This document shows, piece after piece, positions 51,551 to 63,777 of a DNA stretch of 64,000 nucleotides. Position 1 is the stretch's first letter; each line of letters starts with the position of its first letter. Made by a program: the position numbers and the translations under genes. This stretch comes from Mya arenaria. Its lineage: Eukaryota > Mollusca > Bivalvia > Myida > Myidae. Under the pieces are notes generated by a model. That model saw only the letters and a program-made list of their open reading frames with translations, was not told the DNA's origin and ran no database searches. Location of the stretch: positions 7,466,213 to 7,530,212 of the forward strand of contig NC_069124.1 in NCBI RefSeq assembly GCF_026914265.1, read 5' to 3'.

Positions 51551-53240
51551 TTTTTATGCCCCCGAAGGTGGGCATATTAAAATCGCACCGTCCGTCCGTC
51601 CTTCCGTCCGTCCGTCCATGTGTCCGGCTCAATAACTCGTGTCCAGGCTGTAACTTTCCCTTGTATGGACAGGTTTTAAAATAACTTGCCACATGTGTTC
51701 AGCATAACAAGACGATGTGTCGCGTGCAAGACCCATGTCCCTATTTCTTAGGTCAAGGTCACACTTAGGTGTTTATTCACAATGGAATGCTGCATATAAG
51801 GACATAGAGTATAGGTTGTCGTGTCCGAGCTGTAACTTTCCCTTGTATGAACAGATTTTAAAATAACTTGCCACATGTGTTCGGCATACCAAGACGACGT
51901 GTCACGTGCAAGACCTGTGTCCCTACCTCTTATGTCAAGGTCACACTTAGTGTTTATTCACAATGGAATGCTGCATATAAGGACATAGAGTATAGGTTGT
52001 CATGTCCTGGCTGTAACTTTCCCTTGTATGGACAGATTTTAAAATAACTTGCCACATGTGTTCAGCATACCAAGACAACGTGTCACGTGCAAAACCTGTG
52101 TCCCTACCTCTTATGTCAAGGTCACACTTAGTGTTTATTCATAATGGAATGCTGCATATAAGGACATAGAGTATAGGTTGTCGTGTCTGGGCTGTTACTT
52201 TCCCTTGTATGGATAGATTTTAAAATAACTTGCCACATGTGTTCGACATACCAAGACGAGGTGTCGCGTTCAAGACCCGTGTCCCTACCTTTTAGATCAA
52301 GGTCACACTTAGGTGTTTATTCACAATGGAATGCTGCATATAATGTCAAAGAGTATAGATTATCGTGTCGGGGCTGTAACTTTCCCTTGTATGGACAGAT
52401 TTTAAAATAACTTGCCTCATGTGTTTGGCATACCAAGACGATGTGTCGCGTGCAAGACCCGTGTCCCTATTTCTAAGGTCAAGGTCACACTTAGTGTTTA
52501 TTCACAATGGATTGCTGCATATAACGACATAGAGTATAGGTTGTTGTGTCTGGGCTGTAACTTTCCCTTGTATAGACAGATAATAAAATAACTTGCCACA
52601 TGTGTTTGACATACGAAGACGAGGTGTCACGTGCAAGACCCGTGTCCCTACCTCTTAGGTCAAGGTCACACTTAGTGTTTATTCACAATGGAATGCTGCA
52701 TATAAGGACATAGAGTATAGGTTGTCTTGTCCGGGCTGTAACTTTCCCTTGTATGGACAGAATTTAAAATAACTTGCCACATGTGTCCCACATACCAAAA
52801 CGATGTGTCGCGTGCAATAACCGTGTCCCTACCTCTAAGGTCAAGGTCACACTTAGGTGTTTATTCACAATGGAGTGCTGTATATAAGGATACAGAGTAT
52901 TGGTTGTTATGTCTGGGCTGTAACTTGTTTTTGTATGGACAGATTTGAAAATAACTTGCCACATGTGTTCGACATACCAAGACGACGTGTCACGTGAAAG
53001 ACCCATGTCCCTACCTCTAAGGTGAAAGATACACTTAGTGTTTATTCACATGGAATGCTGAATATAAGGACATAAGAATGTAGGTTGTCAAGTATGGGTG
53101 GTATTTTCTTATGTTCAGAGGCAATTTAAAATAACTTGCCATATGTATTTATTTGATCTTTAACTTTTCATGTACTGACCTTGTTCATAGGTCAATGTCA
53201 CATTCGGGGGCAATCGTCACATTCTGTGACAGCTCTTGTT
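51551..53240 (+). mobile_element. TATGCCCCC-family element A, copy 1, eight 182-bp units
   Basis: It starts TTTATGCCCCCGAAGGTGGG with a CCGTCCGTCC tract and ends ATTCGGGGGCAATCG, then CTGTGACAGCTCTTGTT. ATGCCCCCGAA and TTCGGGGGCA are inverted. Between them are eight units of about 182 bases, each with CTGTAACTTTCCCTTGTATG, AAAATAACTTGCCACATGTG, TCAAGGTCACACTTAG and TTATTCACAATGGAATGCTG. TCAAGGTCA matches the ERR/SF-1 type half-site. No frame. It ends only about 120 bases before the first visible FAM114A exon. A tandem core with short inverted ends recalls the pearl-type elements of oysters (comparison from memory). Confidence 0.8.
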
Positions 53241-53380
53241 AATCGTGTGTTTTAAGTGTATAGGAACTAATGTCTTGCAATTTGTTATTCTCTTCCTTTG
53301 TAATTAATTAGTGGAGCATACATTGTTTCCAACAATAGCCTTGTTTATCTTTCCAGAACTTGTAGATTAGAAAAGGAACA

Positions 53381-55889
53381 ATGTCAGATTCAGAAGAGGA
53401 GTTTGCCAGTGCAGATGAGGGAGATATGGAAGCCAAATCTGGCGCTGGTATGTCATATGACCCCTCTTGTGTAAAATATTTTTGTCCTCTTAAAATACTA
53501 TACATACATGTAATAAAAGACCAGGACGAGTAAAAGTGGAGGCAAAGAATATTCTTATTGATTGTTTTCCTAATATCGGAGTATTTCTCAATTAATTTCA
53601 GCATTTATTTGATAGGAATGGATTTTCGTAAATAGAAATTTATAAAAATATATAATCACTCACAAGTATAAAACATGTTCAACAAAAGTTGAGTGCTCTA
53701 TTGGTATAACATAACGTCCTTACAATTAATTCAATTGCAGCATCCAAACAAAGTCATGTCAAAGAAACTGTTAACCAGACTGAAAAAGCAGGAGTTGAGA
53801 AGGACACTGTAAAGACTAAATCTTCCAAGAAAGGGTCAGAAAAGACTCATACAAAGCACAACCAGGACACTGCCAGTAAAAGCCCTGAGGGTGAAGGGCC
53901 TTTACAGAAAACAAAATCTCAGAGCAAACCAACCAGTGGAGGAAAAGGAAAAAAGGGGAAACAGAAGAGTAAGGGAAAGGTACAGAAGCAAGAAAAGGAG
54001 ACCAGTGATGAAACTGATCCAACTCAAGCAAGTGCTAATGTTGAAAAGGAAGATGAAGGTGCCAGTTCAATTTCAAAGGCCACAAATCTTTCTGATGTGA
54101 ACTCAGAGAAAAAAGACTCGTCTGATGGTAAAATAGAGCTAAATAACTCTCAGGTGATAGACTCAGAGGGGGCAACTTCATGTGTGTTCGAATCTGACTC
54201 CAATACAGACTCAACAAGTGCAATAACTCATGAAAAACCAGCAGGAACTCAGCTGTCAGAAAAACTTGTAAGTGAAGAAACACTTGTAGGTGAAGGTGCT
54301 TCAAAGAAAGAATTAACAGCAGAAGAATTGGAAGAGAAGGCAAACATGATAAAGTCACCGTCCTCCCAGAGTATATCTCGGCCACCACCAGATCATACTG
54401 ACAAAGAAGAGGCAGTGTTACAGAAATTGGCTGGGGCAGCTGCAGAGAAAAAGGTTTGTCTGACATTCTTAATATTAATATTGGGCACTATTGTAATGGA
54501 AAAATTGTTTCATGTCATAATTGTTATATTGAAATGTACTGTATGATAAATATCTGTTTCAAAACATTCTGAGAATACAAAGTAAGTCTGTATAGGTTAT
54601 GTGTTGATAACATACTGGTATTGCTGCCATTAGTTTGGCATGTTTTGAATGGAATGGCTGATCTGGACCCCAAATTAGAGAGTTTTTGGTTGCAATTTGT
54701 GCTGGTTTCTCCAATGAATGATAAAAGGTAGCATCAGGTACTAAAATTCTAAATTTAATTCAACATTATAAAGTCTTGTACGGTTTTCAAAACACTTTTT
54801 AGAAAATCTAAGATTTCTTTTCATTCAGTCTTACTATTCCATTACTTGTCTTTTCAGGGAGGCTGGGGCTGGGGCTGGGGCTCTTCCCTCTTGGAGGTGG
54901 CATCTTCATCTGTTTCTACATTCACCAAGGAAGTTGGTAAGCATTTGTATGAATAAGGCTTTTTGATTTTGCTTCATGTTTTTGCCATGCTTTTGACTAC
55001 CTACAAGATATATACATGAAACTTATTCATTACTGCTAAACATATGCATGTATTGGCCATGACTAGCTTTACAAATTTATACACGACTCTTGGTCATTAT
55101 TAAATTATAAATTGTTCCTGTCTTTCAAAACATGTATGTAATATTGTTTTTAGCACGTTTTGTGTGTATAACAAGTTACTTATATTTTCAGGAGAGGGTC
55201 TTCACACAATGATGGAAACAGTGGAATCCACCCTGAATGTTCCTGACCCAGAGGAACTGGTTAGAGGGAAGAAAGAGGGCGGGGACGCTGACACAAGTGA
55301 AAAAGGAAAACAGGATACAGGTACATGTTCAGTTTCAGACTCCATTATATTCATATGGGCCTTTAGACTAAATATATTGTAAGTGAAAGTAATTTTATAT
55401 GTAAGAAGAACAACTAACAGTCTGTCAGGACACAGCACTGATACATCTTGAAGTAGTTTCATTTATCAGATTCCTTTTCTAAAATAGATCTATCTGTTCT
55501 GATACAGGCAGCATACAATGGATTCAGTGGAACTCTTCTTTTGTGGATGCATTTTTGTAGTGGTAGATAGCAGTTGAAAAATAGTTGCTTTAAAACATAA
55601 TTCTTATGGTCGGCACAAAAGATAGTTTGTGAGTATAACTTATTTCTTTTTTTTAGAAACATCAGAAAAAACAATATCCAAAGAAAATGAGAAGCCAAAA
55701 GAAGTGACACAGTCTGATAACCAGTCAGAGAAAGCTGAGAACCAGTCTCCTGAAGCAGAAGCAGATAACCAGTCTGCTGAATCCAGCAACCAGTCAACAA
55801 AAACTAGGAACCAGAATAAATCAGAAGAAGCTGAAGGCTGGTTCTCGTCTTGGGGCGTGTCTAATATCTCCAAAATGGTGGAGAATACG
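53381..55889 (+). other. FAM114A exons 1-5: disordered N-terminus and WG-rich motif
   Basis: Exon 1 begins MSDSEEEFASADEG. Exon 2 (238 codons) is low-complexity Lys/Ser/Glu-rich, likely disordered. Exon 3 gives GGWGWGWGSSLLEVASSSV, the conserved tryptophan-glycine motif followed by an amphipathic stretch. Exon 5 repeats NQS four or five times (DNQSEKAENQSPEAEADNQS) and then has EGWFSSWGVSNISKMVENT, a second WG-type motif. Several dot-like repeats suggest fast divergence of this half. Confidence 0.9.
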
Positions 55890-58800
55890 GTAAGGTCATC
55901 ATTGAGAGAAAAAACCCGATCAGAAACATGGTGATTCTGACGTGCTATTTCCTCCACTGTTAATCAGCATACTAACAGATAGGAATGCAGACACAGTTCT
56001 ATTACATAGAATTGAGAAGAAAAAAGCAGATAGAAATGTAGTTAAAGCTCCATGACATAAAATTTGTTAGTTAGAATTGATTGATTTATACTCCCATATA
56101 CATTTTGTTCAAAATTTCAGAGCAAGAACCTGGTAACAGGCAGTCTGGACGTGTTGGAAAATATCGGAAAGAAAACATTTGATGCCATCAATGAGCGAGA
56201 CCCAGGCCTTAAGAAGACACGTCACTTCCTGTTGGACAGGGGAGATAAACCAAACCTGTCAGCGTCATTGCGTGAAGCAAAAGAACAGGAGGAAGTGCGA
56301 GCACAGCACGAGAAGGAGTCTGAGGAGGCAAGGAAGGCACACTTTGGGTCGTTGTTTGATGAGTTCCAGGGTATGGAGAGTTTTATTGTCAACTGAAAAT
56401 GATTTGTCATTATAATCAAATTTTAGGGGGTTAGCCACAAAACAGTCATATTATGTTCCACTTTATTTTGATAGTAAGTGTGAGTTTGAACTGTATGGAC
56501 CTTTCACCCTATAGTCTGTTACCTGGATAGAAAGAAGTGATAAAAAAGGCCATTTGAGGTTGTTGTTATCATCTTATTTCATTATTTGCTGTCTGAGGTC
56601 AAAGGTCCTTTGAAGAAGCACTTGACTGATTGTTTTCATGATTGTATCATTATAATATGTAATACCCGTCTGATATAACTTTATTAAATAAATGTCCTAA
56701 TTTTTGAAATTGCACACACATTACATGTATGCTACTTTGTTGTTCTCTCACAAAAGTTAGATTTATTAATGATTTTTCAGGGTTAGCCCACCTTGAAGCT
56801 CTAGAAATGTTGTCCAATCAGTGTGAGAAGTCTGTGAATGCCCTACTTGGGTCTCTATCGCCTGACACCCTCGGGTCCATAAAGCCCACACTGGTCCAGG
56901 TGCGGGCAAATTGTGAGGTTGGGGAGGACGAGGAGGAAGACGTGGAAGAGCAAGACTTTGAGGTCCTTGTGAAGGGTTATGTTAGGGACCTTAAAATAGG
57001 GGCCACACCAGATAAACTCATAAAGGTAAGAGATTGCTCGGCTGCATAACTCTGTTAACAAATGATGTTGGAAAAGAAGATAAAGTATATAATGAGCTCA
57101 TTTCTGTGTTGTTAGATTTGATTTTAAACAGTAAAGTCATTATTGGGCACACCAGGTAAAAGTTTATGTTAGTGATGCGTTTTATTTGATAATTACAACT
57201 ATGTACAACAGTGACTGTAGTAAACTTTTTAAAAATATATTTTTTTGACAAAATGATATATTTTTTGCCGAAATCTTATGACAAGTTTATTCTCTGGAGG
57301 TGGATGTTGTCACCTATAAACGTGATGTTGTGAAGAACTTAAAAACTTCGAAAACAAAATAATATTTTTGACAAGTCATTCTTATGTCCAATGAGTGCAA
57401 TAACTTTTGACAGTTTATTAGATCAGGTTTCTAAATAACATTTCTGTGATGCAAGTTCAAGCCCCTGTTTTAGTAGTTTCTTCTCTGGAGGTGGATGTTG
57501 TGAAAAACTTTTGATTTGATACAATCATTATTAAAACAAAGAGCCTTATATGCGTTATGTTCTGAGAAATATGTTTGCTTGTTTGTACTCAAGGTGGTGA
57601 TGGTTGAATCAATTGAAAACCACTAGTATGAATCTTTATGAAACGGCTGCAAGGTTTTTATGTTATTCGAGAAGTCCATATAACACAGTTTGAGTAATAA
57701 TTAAGTATCATTGCCTTGTGAGTGGATACTTGTTTAACATGGTAAACAGGCCATTTTAATATATTATATAAAAATCAAAAGCGCCACAAGCTGGAGCAAA
57801 CTTGTTTGAGATATTAGTTCATTGTTGCATGCATGCTGCTTTATTGAGTAAATTGTGTGATATTGCGGGAAAACAACATTGCTAATGGTATTTCGCCCAT
57901 TAATGTAATGTAATATACTCTGACAAAATTTAAGCTGGCCAGTTAATTTTCTTCAACTCTCAAAATATTTTGCTAATTCTTAAAATATTTTTATGCAATA
58001 TTGATATGAAATATGAAAACATCTTGATATGAAAAGCAAAAACTGATATAATTTTTTTTCTAACTTTCATTTCTTTATCTCCATAAACAAAATGAAAACA
58101 TTTCATTGGTTTTTTTCATTCAGGCACACATAAGAATTCTTGAAGAATGGGAAAACCTCAACTCACTGGCTAAACCTGATGCTAAGGTGAGAAGACTTGA
58201 TTTTATGTATATTGCAATTATAATAATGAGATCTTTTTATACCCCCGAAGGTGGGCATATTAAAATCGCACCGTCCGTACGTCCGTTCGTCCGTCCGTCC
58301 GTCCATGTGTCCGGCTCAATAACTCCTGTCGGGGCTGTAACTTTCCCTTGTATGGACAGATTTTAAAATAACTTGCCACATGTGTTCCACATACCAAAAA
58401 GATGTGTCGCGGGCAAGACCCATGTCCCTACCTCTACGGTCAAGGTTACACTTAGTGTTTATTCACAATGGACTGCTGCATATAAGGATAATGGTATTGG
58501 AGTATAGGTTGTCGTGTCCGGGCTGTAACTTTCCCTTGTATGGACAGATTTTAAAATAACTTGCCACATGTTTTTGACATACCAAGACGACGTGTCACGT
58601 GCAAGACCCGTGTTCCTACCTCTAAGGTCAAGGTCACACTTAGTGTTTATTCACAAAGGAGTGCTGCATATAAGGATCATAGGTTGTCGTGTCCGGGCTG
58701 TAACTTTCCCTTGTGTGGACAGATTTTAAAATAACTTGCCACATGTTTTCCACATACCAAGATGACGTGTTGCGTGCAAGACCCGTGTTCCTACCTCTAA

Positions 58801-61800
58801 GGTCAAGGTCACACTTAGTGTTTATTATGCCCCCCTTCGAAGAAGAGGGGTATATTGCTTTGCACAGGCATGTCGGTATGTCGGTCGGTCGGTCGGTCCG
58901 TCGGTAGACAAAAGCTTGTCCGAGTGATAACTCAACAATTCCTAGACGTATGGTCACCAATCTTCACATGAAGGTTGGGCCTGACCAGTAGATGACCCCT
59001 ATTGATTTTGGGGGTCATCGGGTCAAAGGTCAAGGTCACAGTGACCTTTAATGGTAAAATAATTTTAAAGCTTGTCCGAGTGATAACTCAACAATGCCTG
59101 CACCCATGGCCCTCAAACTTGAGATGGAGGTTGGGCCTGACCAGTAGATGACCCCTATTGTTTTTGGGGGTCATCAGACCAAAGGTCAAGGTCACAGTGA
59201 CCTTGAATGGTAAAAGGTTGTCCGAGTGATAACGTGACAATGCCTGCACCCATGGCCCTCAAACTTGACTTGGAGTTTGGGCCTGACCAGTAGATGACCC
59301 CTATTGTTTTTGGGGGTCATTGGGCCAAAGGTCAAGGTCACAGTGACCTTAAATGGTAAAAGGTTGTCCGATTGATAACTCAACAATGCCTGCACCCATG
59401 GCCCTCAAACTTGACTTGGAGAATTGGCCTGACCAGGAGATGACCCCTATGGTTTTTGGGGGTCATCTGGCCAAAGGTTAAGGTCACAGTGACCTGGAAT
59501 GGTAAAAGGTTGTCCGAGTGATAACTTGATAATGCCTGCACCCATGGCCCTCAAATTTGACTTGGAGGTTGGGCCTGGCCAGAAGATGGTCCCTATTGAT
59601 TTAAGGGGTCATTGGGCCAAAGGTCAAGGTCACAGTGACCTGGAATGGTAAAAGGTTATCCGAGTGATAACTTGACAATGGCTGCACCCATGGCCCTCAA
59701 ACTTGATTTGTAGGTTGAACCCGGCCAGAAGATTGTCCCTATTAATTTTAGGGGTCAATGGGCCAAAGGTCAAGGTCACAGTGACCTTGAATGATAAAAG
59801 GTTGTCCAAGTGATAACTCAACAATGCCTGCACCCATGGCCCTCAAACTTGACATAGAGGTTGGGCCTGACCAGTAGATGACCCCTATTGATTTTAGGGG
59901 TCAAAGGTCAAGGCCACAGTGACCTTGAAAGCAAACTCGACAATTCTTGGACCTATGGTCATCAAACTTGACATGAAGGTTGGGCCTGCCCAGTAGATGA
60001 CCCCTATCGACTTTGGGGGTCATCAGGCCAAGGTCAATGTCACAGTAACCTTTAACGCAAAAAAGTTAACAAATCTTCCCCCACTGATATCTCAACAATG
60101 CCTGAACCTATGATCATTAAACTTGACATGGATGTTAAGCCTGACCAGTTGATTCATAGAGCCAAAGGTCAAGGTCACAGTGATCTTGAATGGTAAAAGG
60201 TTGTCCGAGTGATAACTCAACAATGCCTGAACCCATGGCCTTCAAACTTGACTTGGAGTTGCATCTGACTTGTAGGTGACCCCTTATGATTTAAGGGGTC
60301 ATCAGGTCAAATTTCAAGGTCACCGTGACCTTGAACGAAAAAAACTTGTCTTGTGATAACTTGACAATGCCTGCACCCATGGCCCTCAAACTTGACATTT
60401 AGGTTTCTGGTGACCAGCTGCTGACTCTGGATTTTGAGTTCATAGAGTCAAAGGTCATGACGGTCATAACACACTTTATCCTCACACATTTTAATGGTCA
60501 TAATCTTAAAACAGCAACAAATCAGCTGTCATTTCAGTCCATGCATATTTCATTCAATTGTCCATATAATCCTGACAACATGGCGCTCAGGGGGGCATAA
60601 TGTTTGACAAACATCTCTTGTTCACAATGGACTGCTGCATATAAGGACACAGAGCATAGGTTGTCGTGTCCGGGCTGTAACTTTCCCTTGTATGGACAGA
60701 TTTTAAAATAACTTGCCACATGTGTTCCACATACCAAGAAGATGTGTCGCGGGCAAGACCCATGTCCCTATCTCTACAGTCAAGGTCACACTTAGTGTTT
60801 ATTCACAATGGACTGCTGCATATATAAGGATAATGGAGTATAGGTTGTTGTGTCCGGGCTGTAACTTTCTCTTGTATGGACAGATTTTAAAATAACTTGC
60901 CACATGTTTTTGACATACCAAGACGACGTGTCGCGTGCTAGACCTGTATCCCTCCCTCTAAGATCAAGCTCACACTTCAGTGTTTATTCACAATGAAATG
61001 CTGAGTATATGGACATAGAGTAGAGGTTGTTGTGTCCGGTCTGTAACTTTCTCTTGTATGGACAGATTTTAAAATAACTTTTTAACATACCAAGATGACG
61101 TGTCGCATGCAAGACCTGTGTAGGTTGTCAAATATGGGTGGTATTTTTTTATGTTCAGAGGCAATTTAAAATAACTTGCCATATGTATTTGACATGTAAA
61201 GGCAAGATCAATTTTTCATGTACTGACCTTGTACTGACCTGACATAGGTCAATGTCACATTCGGGGGCATTTATCACATACTGTGACAGCTCTTGTTATG
61301 TGCATATATTGGATAAATAAAAAAGGGATAATGCCTTCTGACTTTGCCTTCTGATTTTGTTTTAAGGTTCAGTACTTGTACGTGCGGATTCCTGTATGAT
61401 TCTCAATTAGGCCATACCAAATTGTTTATATGTTTAGCGTCAACCCTGCGTACAAAAAACTAGCTATCCAGAAAACAAAAACAAATGAAAGCCAAAATTT
61501 TACCAAATGAGTGACATCCGATATAAAATAGACGCCAGAGCCTTCTTAGTCAGTTCTGACCCATGCTCAATTTGTTAACATTTCCACTGCAAAATGAGAT
61601 CAAATAAAACTTGCATTTAAGTGTGTTGATCATAGGAATCACAGAAAGTGTATCATTTTCGGATATCAAATGCCAAGAATACTAGTACAAAATATAAAGC
61701 ATGTTGTTTGCACTTGCGTTCTGCAGTCAGAATTTTTGTGAAAGGATATTAAAAATATTCATATCCATCTGCATGCAGGGTGAGGCACTAAACATAGAAA

Positions 61801-63545
61801 AAATTTGGTATGGCTTTATTGTTGATTTAAACTTTGCCTAAAAAACAGGTTTGTAATTGTGTTTGATTTCAGATAAATGGATCTTAAATATGAATTACCT
61901 TCTATTTATGATTGAATAAAATTGACATAACTTACTGACATTATTTTAAATTGAGTAAAGTAAAAAGAAAAACTGCATACCACAGGAGCTCCACAGAGCT
62001 GCTATCAGTGGACTGGCAGAGTTTACCTCGAAGAGCATAGAGCAGTTTCACAAGGCAGGGGAGCTTATACTGCTGGACCGCAGAGAGTTGTCTGACTTTG
62101 TTGTGGCCAGTGAGACATTGCAGCGGCTTACCAAGGTCCTGTGTGCTGAAGTGGGCATTCTCTCTTCTAGATTTACAGAGACATTGAATAAACAGGTATG
62201 AGAGTTGGGGTGGTGATGGGGTGCCTGCCTCTAACCTAGAAGGTTGTTGGTTCCACCATGTGTTGGGGTGGTGTATTGATGACCGCTTCACACCCGGGAG
62301 GTTATTAGTTCCACAATGAGGAGTGGTGAAGTGGTGTCCACCTCTCGCCCAGAAGATTGTGGGTTCCATTATGGATAGGGGTGGTGAAGTGGTGCCTGTC
62401 TCTCACCCAAGAGATTGTGGGTCCCACCATGGGTAGGGGTGGTGTAGTGGTGCCCACCTCTCACCCAGGAGATTGTGGGTTCCACCATGAGTAGGGGTGG
62501 TGTAGTGGTGCCCGCCTCTCACTCAGGAGGTTGTGGGTTCCATCATGGGTAGGGGTGGTGTAGTGGTGCCCGCCTCTCACCCAGGAGATTGTGGGTTCCA
62601 CCATGAGTAGGGGTGGTGTAGTGGTGCCCGCCTCTCACTCAGGAGGTTGTGGGTTCCATCATGGGTAGGGGTGGTGTAGTGGATCCACCTCTCGCCCAGG
62701 AGGTTGTGGGTTCCATCATGGGTAGGGGTGGTGTAGTGATGACCGTCTCTCACCCAGGAAATTGTGGGTTCTATCATTGGTAGGGGTGGTGTAGTGGATC
62801 CACCTCTCGCCAGGGAAGTTGTGGGTTCCATCATGGGTAGGGGTGGTGTAGTGGTGCCCGTCTCACATCCAGGAGGTTGTGGGTTCCACCATGGGTAGGG
62901 GTTTTGTAATGGATCCGCCTCTCGCCCAGGAGGTTGTGGGTTCCATCATGGGTAGGGGGGTGTAGTGATGACCGTCTCACGCAGAGGAGATTGTGGGTTC
63001 TATCATGGGTAGGAGTGGTGTAGTGGATCCGCCTCTCACCCAGGAGGTTGTGGGTTCCATCATGGGTAGGGGTGGTGTAGTGATGACCATCTCTCACCCA
63101 GGAGATTGTGGGTTCTATCATGGCTAGGGGTGGTGTAGTGGATCCGCCTCGCACCCAGGAGATTGTGGGTTCCACATGGGGAGGGGGTTGTGTAGTGGTG
63201 CCTGCCTCACACCCAGGAGGTTGTGGGTTCCATCATGGGGAGGGAGTTGTGTAGTGGTGCCTGTCTGACACCCAGGAGGTTGTGGGTTCCACCATGAGTA
63301 GTATCTTAATGTTATCATTTCGTTATGTGACTAGGTATTTGAATTAACTTGAAATGACTTTAGCAAGTATTTAGTTTGATAACACTGCCATCAGGGAAAT
63401 TCTTACCTTAGATTTAATTTTTGAAACTAAGATCCTTAAATTGAAAAGGGCTCATGGGTATTAAACCATACCATAATTGCTTTCTTTGCAGGAGAAGACA
63501 GATGAAATAAAGATCAGTCACCTTGTTACAAATATCTACTTAGAG
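53381..63545 (+). CDS. FAM114A2: FAM114A-family protein (FAM114A1/A2, NOXP20-like), 10 exons, partial at right edge
   Basis: Exons 53381-53447, 53741-54453, 54858-54936, 55192-55320, 55657-55889, 56121-56370, 56781-57025, 58124-58186, 61986-62195 and 63492-63545 join in phase into 2043 nt (681 codons) with GT-AG borders. The C-terminal half matches the FAM114 domain (DUF719). Family members are reported Rab2 effectors at the Golgi, and FAM114A1 is linked to neuronal development. The start follows an in-frame TAG at 53363 within the same exon and has A at -3. It is longer than human FAM114A2 (about 500 residues) because of an expanded Lys/Glu/Ser-rich N-terminus. The last 40-60 codons are expected beyond the window. 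Invertebrates often have one gene for A1 and A2, so the symbol is approximate. Confidence 0.93.
58234..61297 (+). mobile_element. TATGCCCCC-family element A, copy 2, split by a nested insertion
   Basis: Head at 58234-58827 (TATACCCCCGAAGGTGGGCA, CCGTCCGTAC tract, then 182-bp type units); tail at 60614-61297, ending ATTCGGGGGCATTTATC, CTGTGACAGCTCTTGTT. The unit sequence TTTATT | CACAATGGACTGCTGC is interrupted by element B. It lies in FAM114A intron 8, same orientation as copy 1. Units are shorter and more deleted than in copy 1, for example near 61080. Confidence 0.85.
58828..60613 (+). mobile_element. element B nested in element A: about ten 145-bp units with ERE-like palindromes
   Basis: The ends ATTATGCCCCCC (58826) and GGGGGGCATAAT (near 60592) are inverted copies. 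The head has CCTTCGAAGAAGAGGGG and CGGTCGGTCGGTCGG. Units contain GATAACTCAACAATGCCTGC, CCATGGCCCTCAAACTTGA, GGGCCTGACCAGTAGATGAC and AAGGTCAAGGTCACAGTGAC, then CTTGAATGGTAAAAGG. Perfect AGGTCAnnnTGACCT sites lie at 59033, 59189, 59335, 59481, 59627, 59773 and 60317; near matches at 59911, about 60031 and 60172. The 3' end ACAAACATCTCTTGTT resembles the GACAGCTCTTGTT end of element A. Confidence 0.85.
61298..61985. other. rest of FAM114A intron 8
   Basis: AT-rich, no repeat or frame recognised. Confidence 0.5.
62203..63300 (+). repeat. 58-bp minisatellite made of a tRNA(Val)-like fragment, about 19 units
   Basis: Each unit reads GGTGGTGTAGTGGTGCCCGC, CTCTCACCCAGGAG, TTGTGGGTTCCACCATGGG, TAGG, period 58. 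TGGTGTAGTGG fits the pol III A box (TRGYNNARNNG) and equals the D-arm start of tRNA-Val. CCGCCT-CTCACCC-AGGAGG fits an anticodon arm with U33 and a CAC (Val) anticodon, and GGGTTCCA is a weakened B box. Acceptor stems are missing, so these are not tRNA genes; they look like tandem copies of a SINE head. A GGATCCGCCTC variant of the D-loop recurs. Lies in FAM114A intron 9. Confidence 0.85.
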
Positions 63546-63777
63546 GTCAGTACTTATGTTTATCATGTAAATGTCATGTCAGTGCTCACACAAAGTGAAG
63601 TGCTAATTGTTGATGCGCCTTTAAATGTCACTTATGCTATCAACACTCATGCCTGATGGATTGTTCCATCACAGCATGTGCTTTACAATTATTTACTCAT
63701 GTAGCTATCCAATTTTAACCAGCCATTTTTGACTGGGCCTTATGTTTTCCTACATGCCCTACATCTGTTCAATACAG

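Larger units (their letters stand above)
56121..63545 (+). other. FAM114A exons 6-10: conserved FAM114 (DUF719) domain
   Basis: Exon 6 reads SLDVLENIGKKTFDAINERD and HFGSLFDEFQG; exon 7 continues LAHLEALEMLSNQCEKSVNA and has an acidic EDEEEDVEEQD loop. Exon 8 holds HIRILEEWENLNSLAKPDAK, exon 9 ELHRAAISGLAEFTSKSIEQ and FVVASETLQRLTKVL, and exon 10 ISHLVTNIYLE. These follow the FAM114A2 order of blocks. Introns 8 (58187-61985) and 9 (62196-63491) carry large repeats. Intron 7 (57026-58123) shows only a duplicated TTCTCTGGAGGTGGATGTTG (57290 and 57480). Confidence 0.92.

Noticed and set aside
62203..63300. Functional tRNA genes
   Set aside because: Units have A-box and anticodon-arm likeness but no acceptor stem and a damaged B box; they are tandem fragments.
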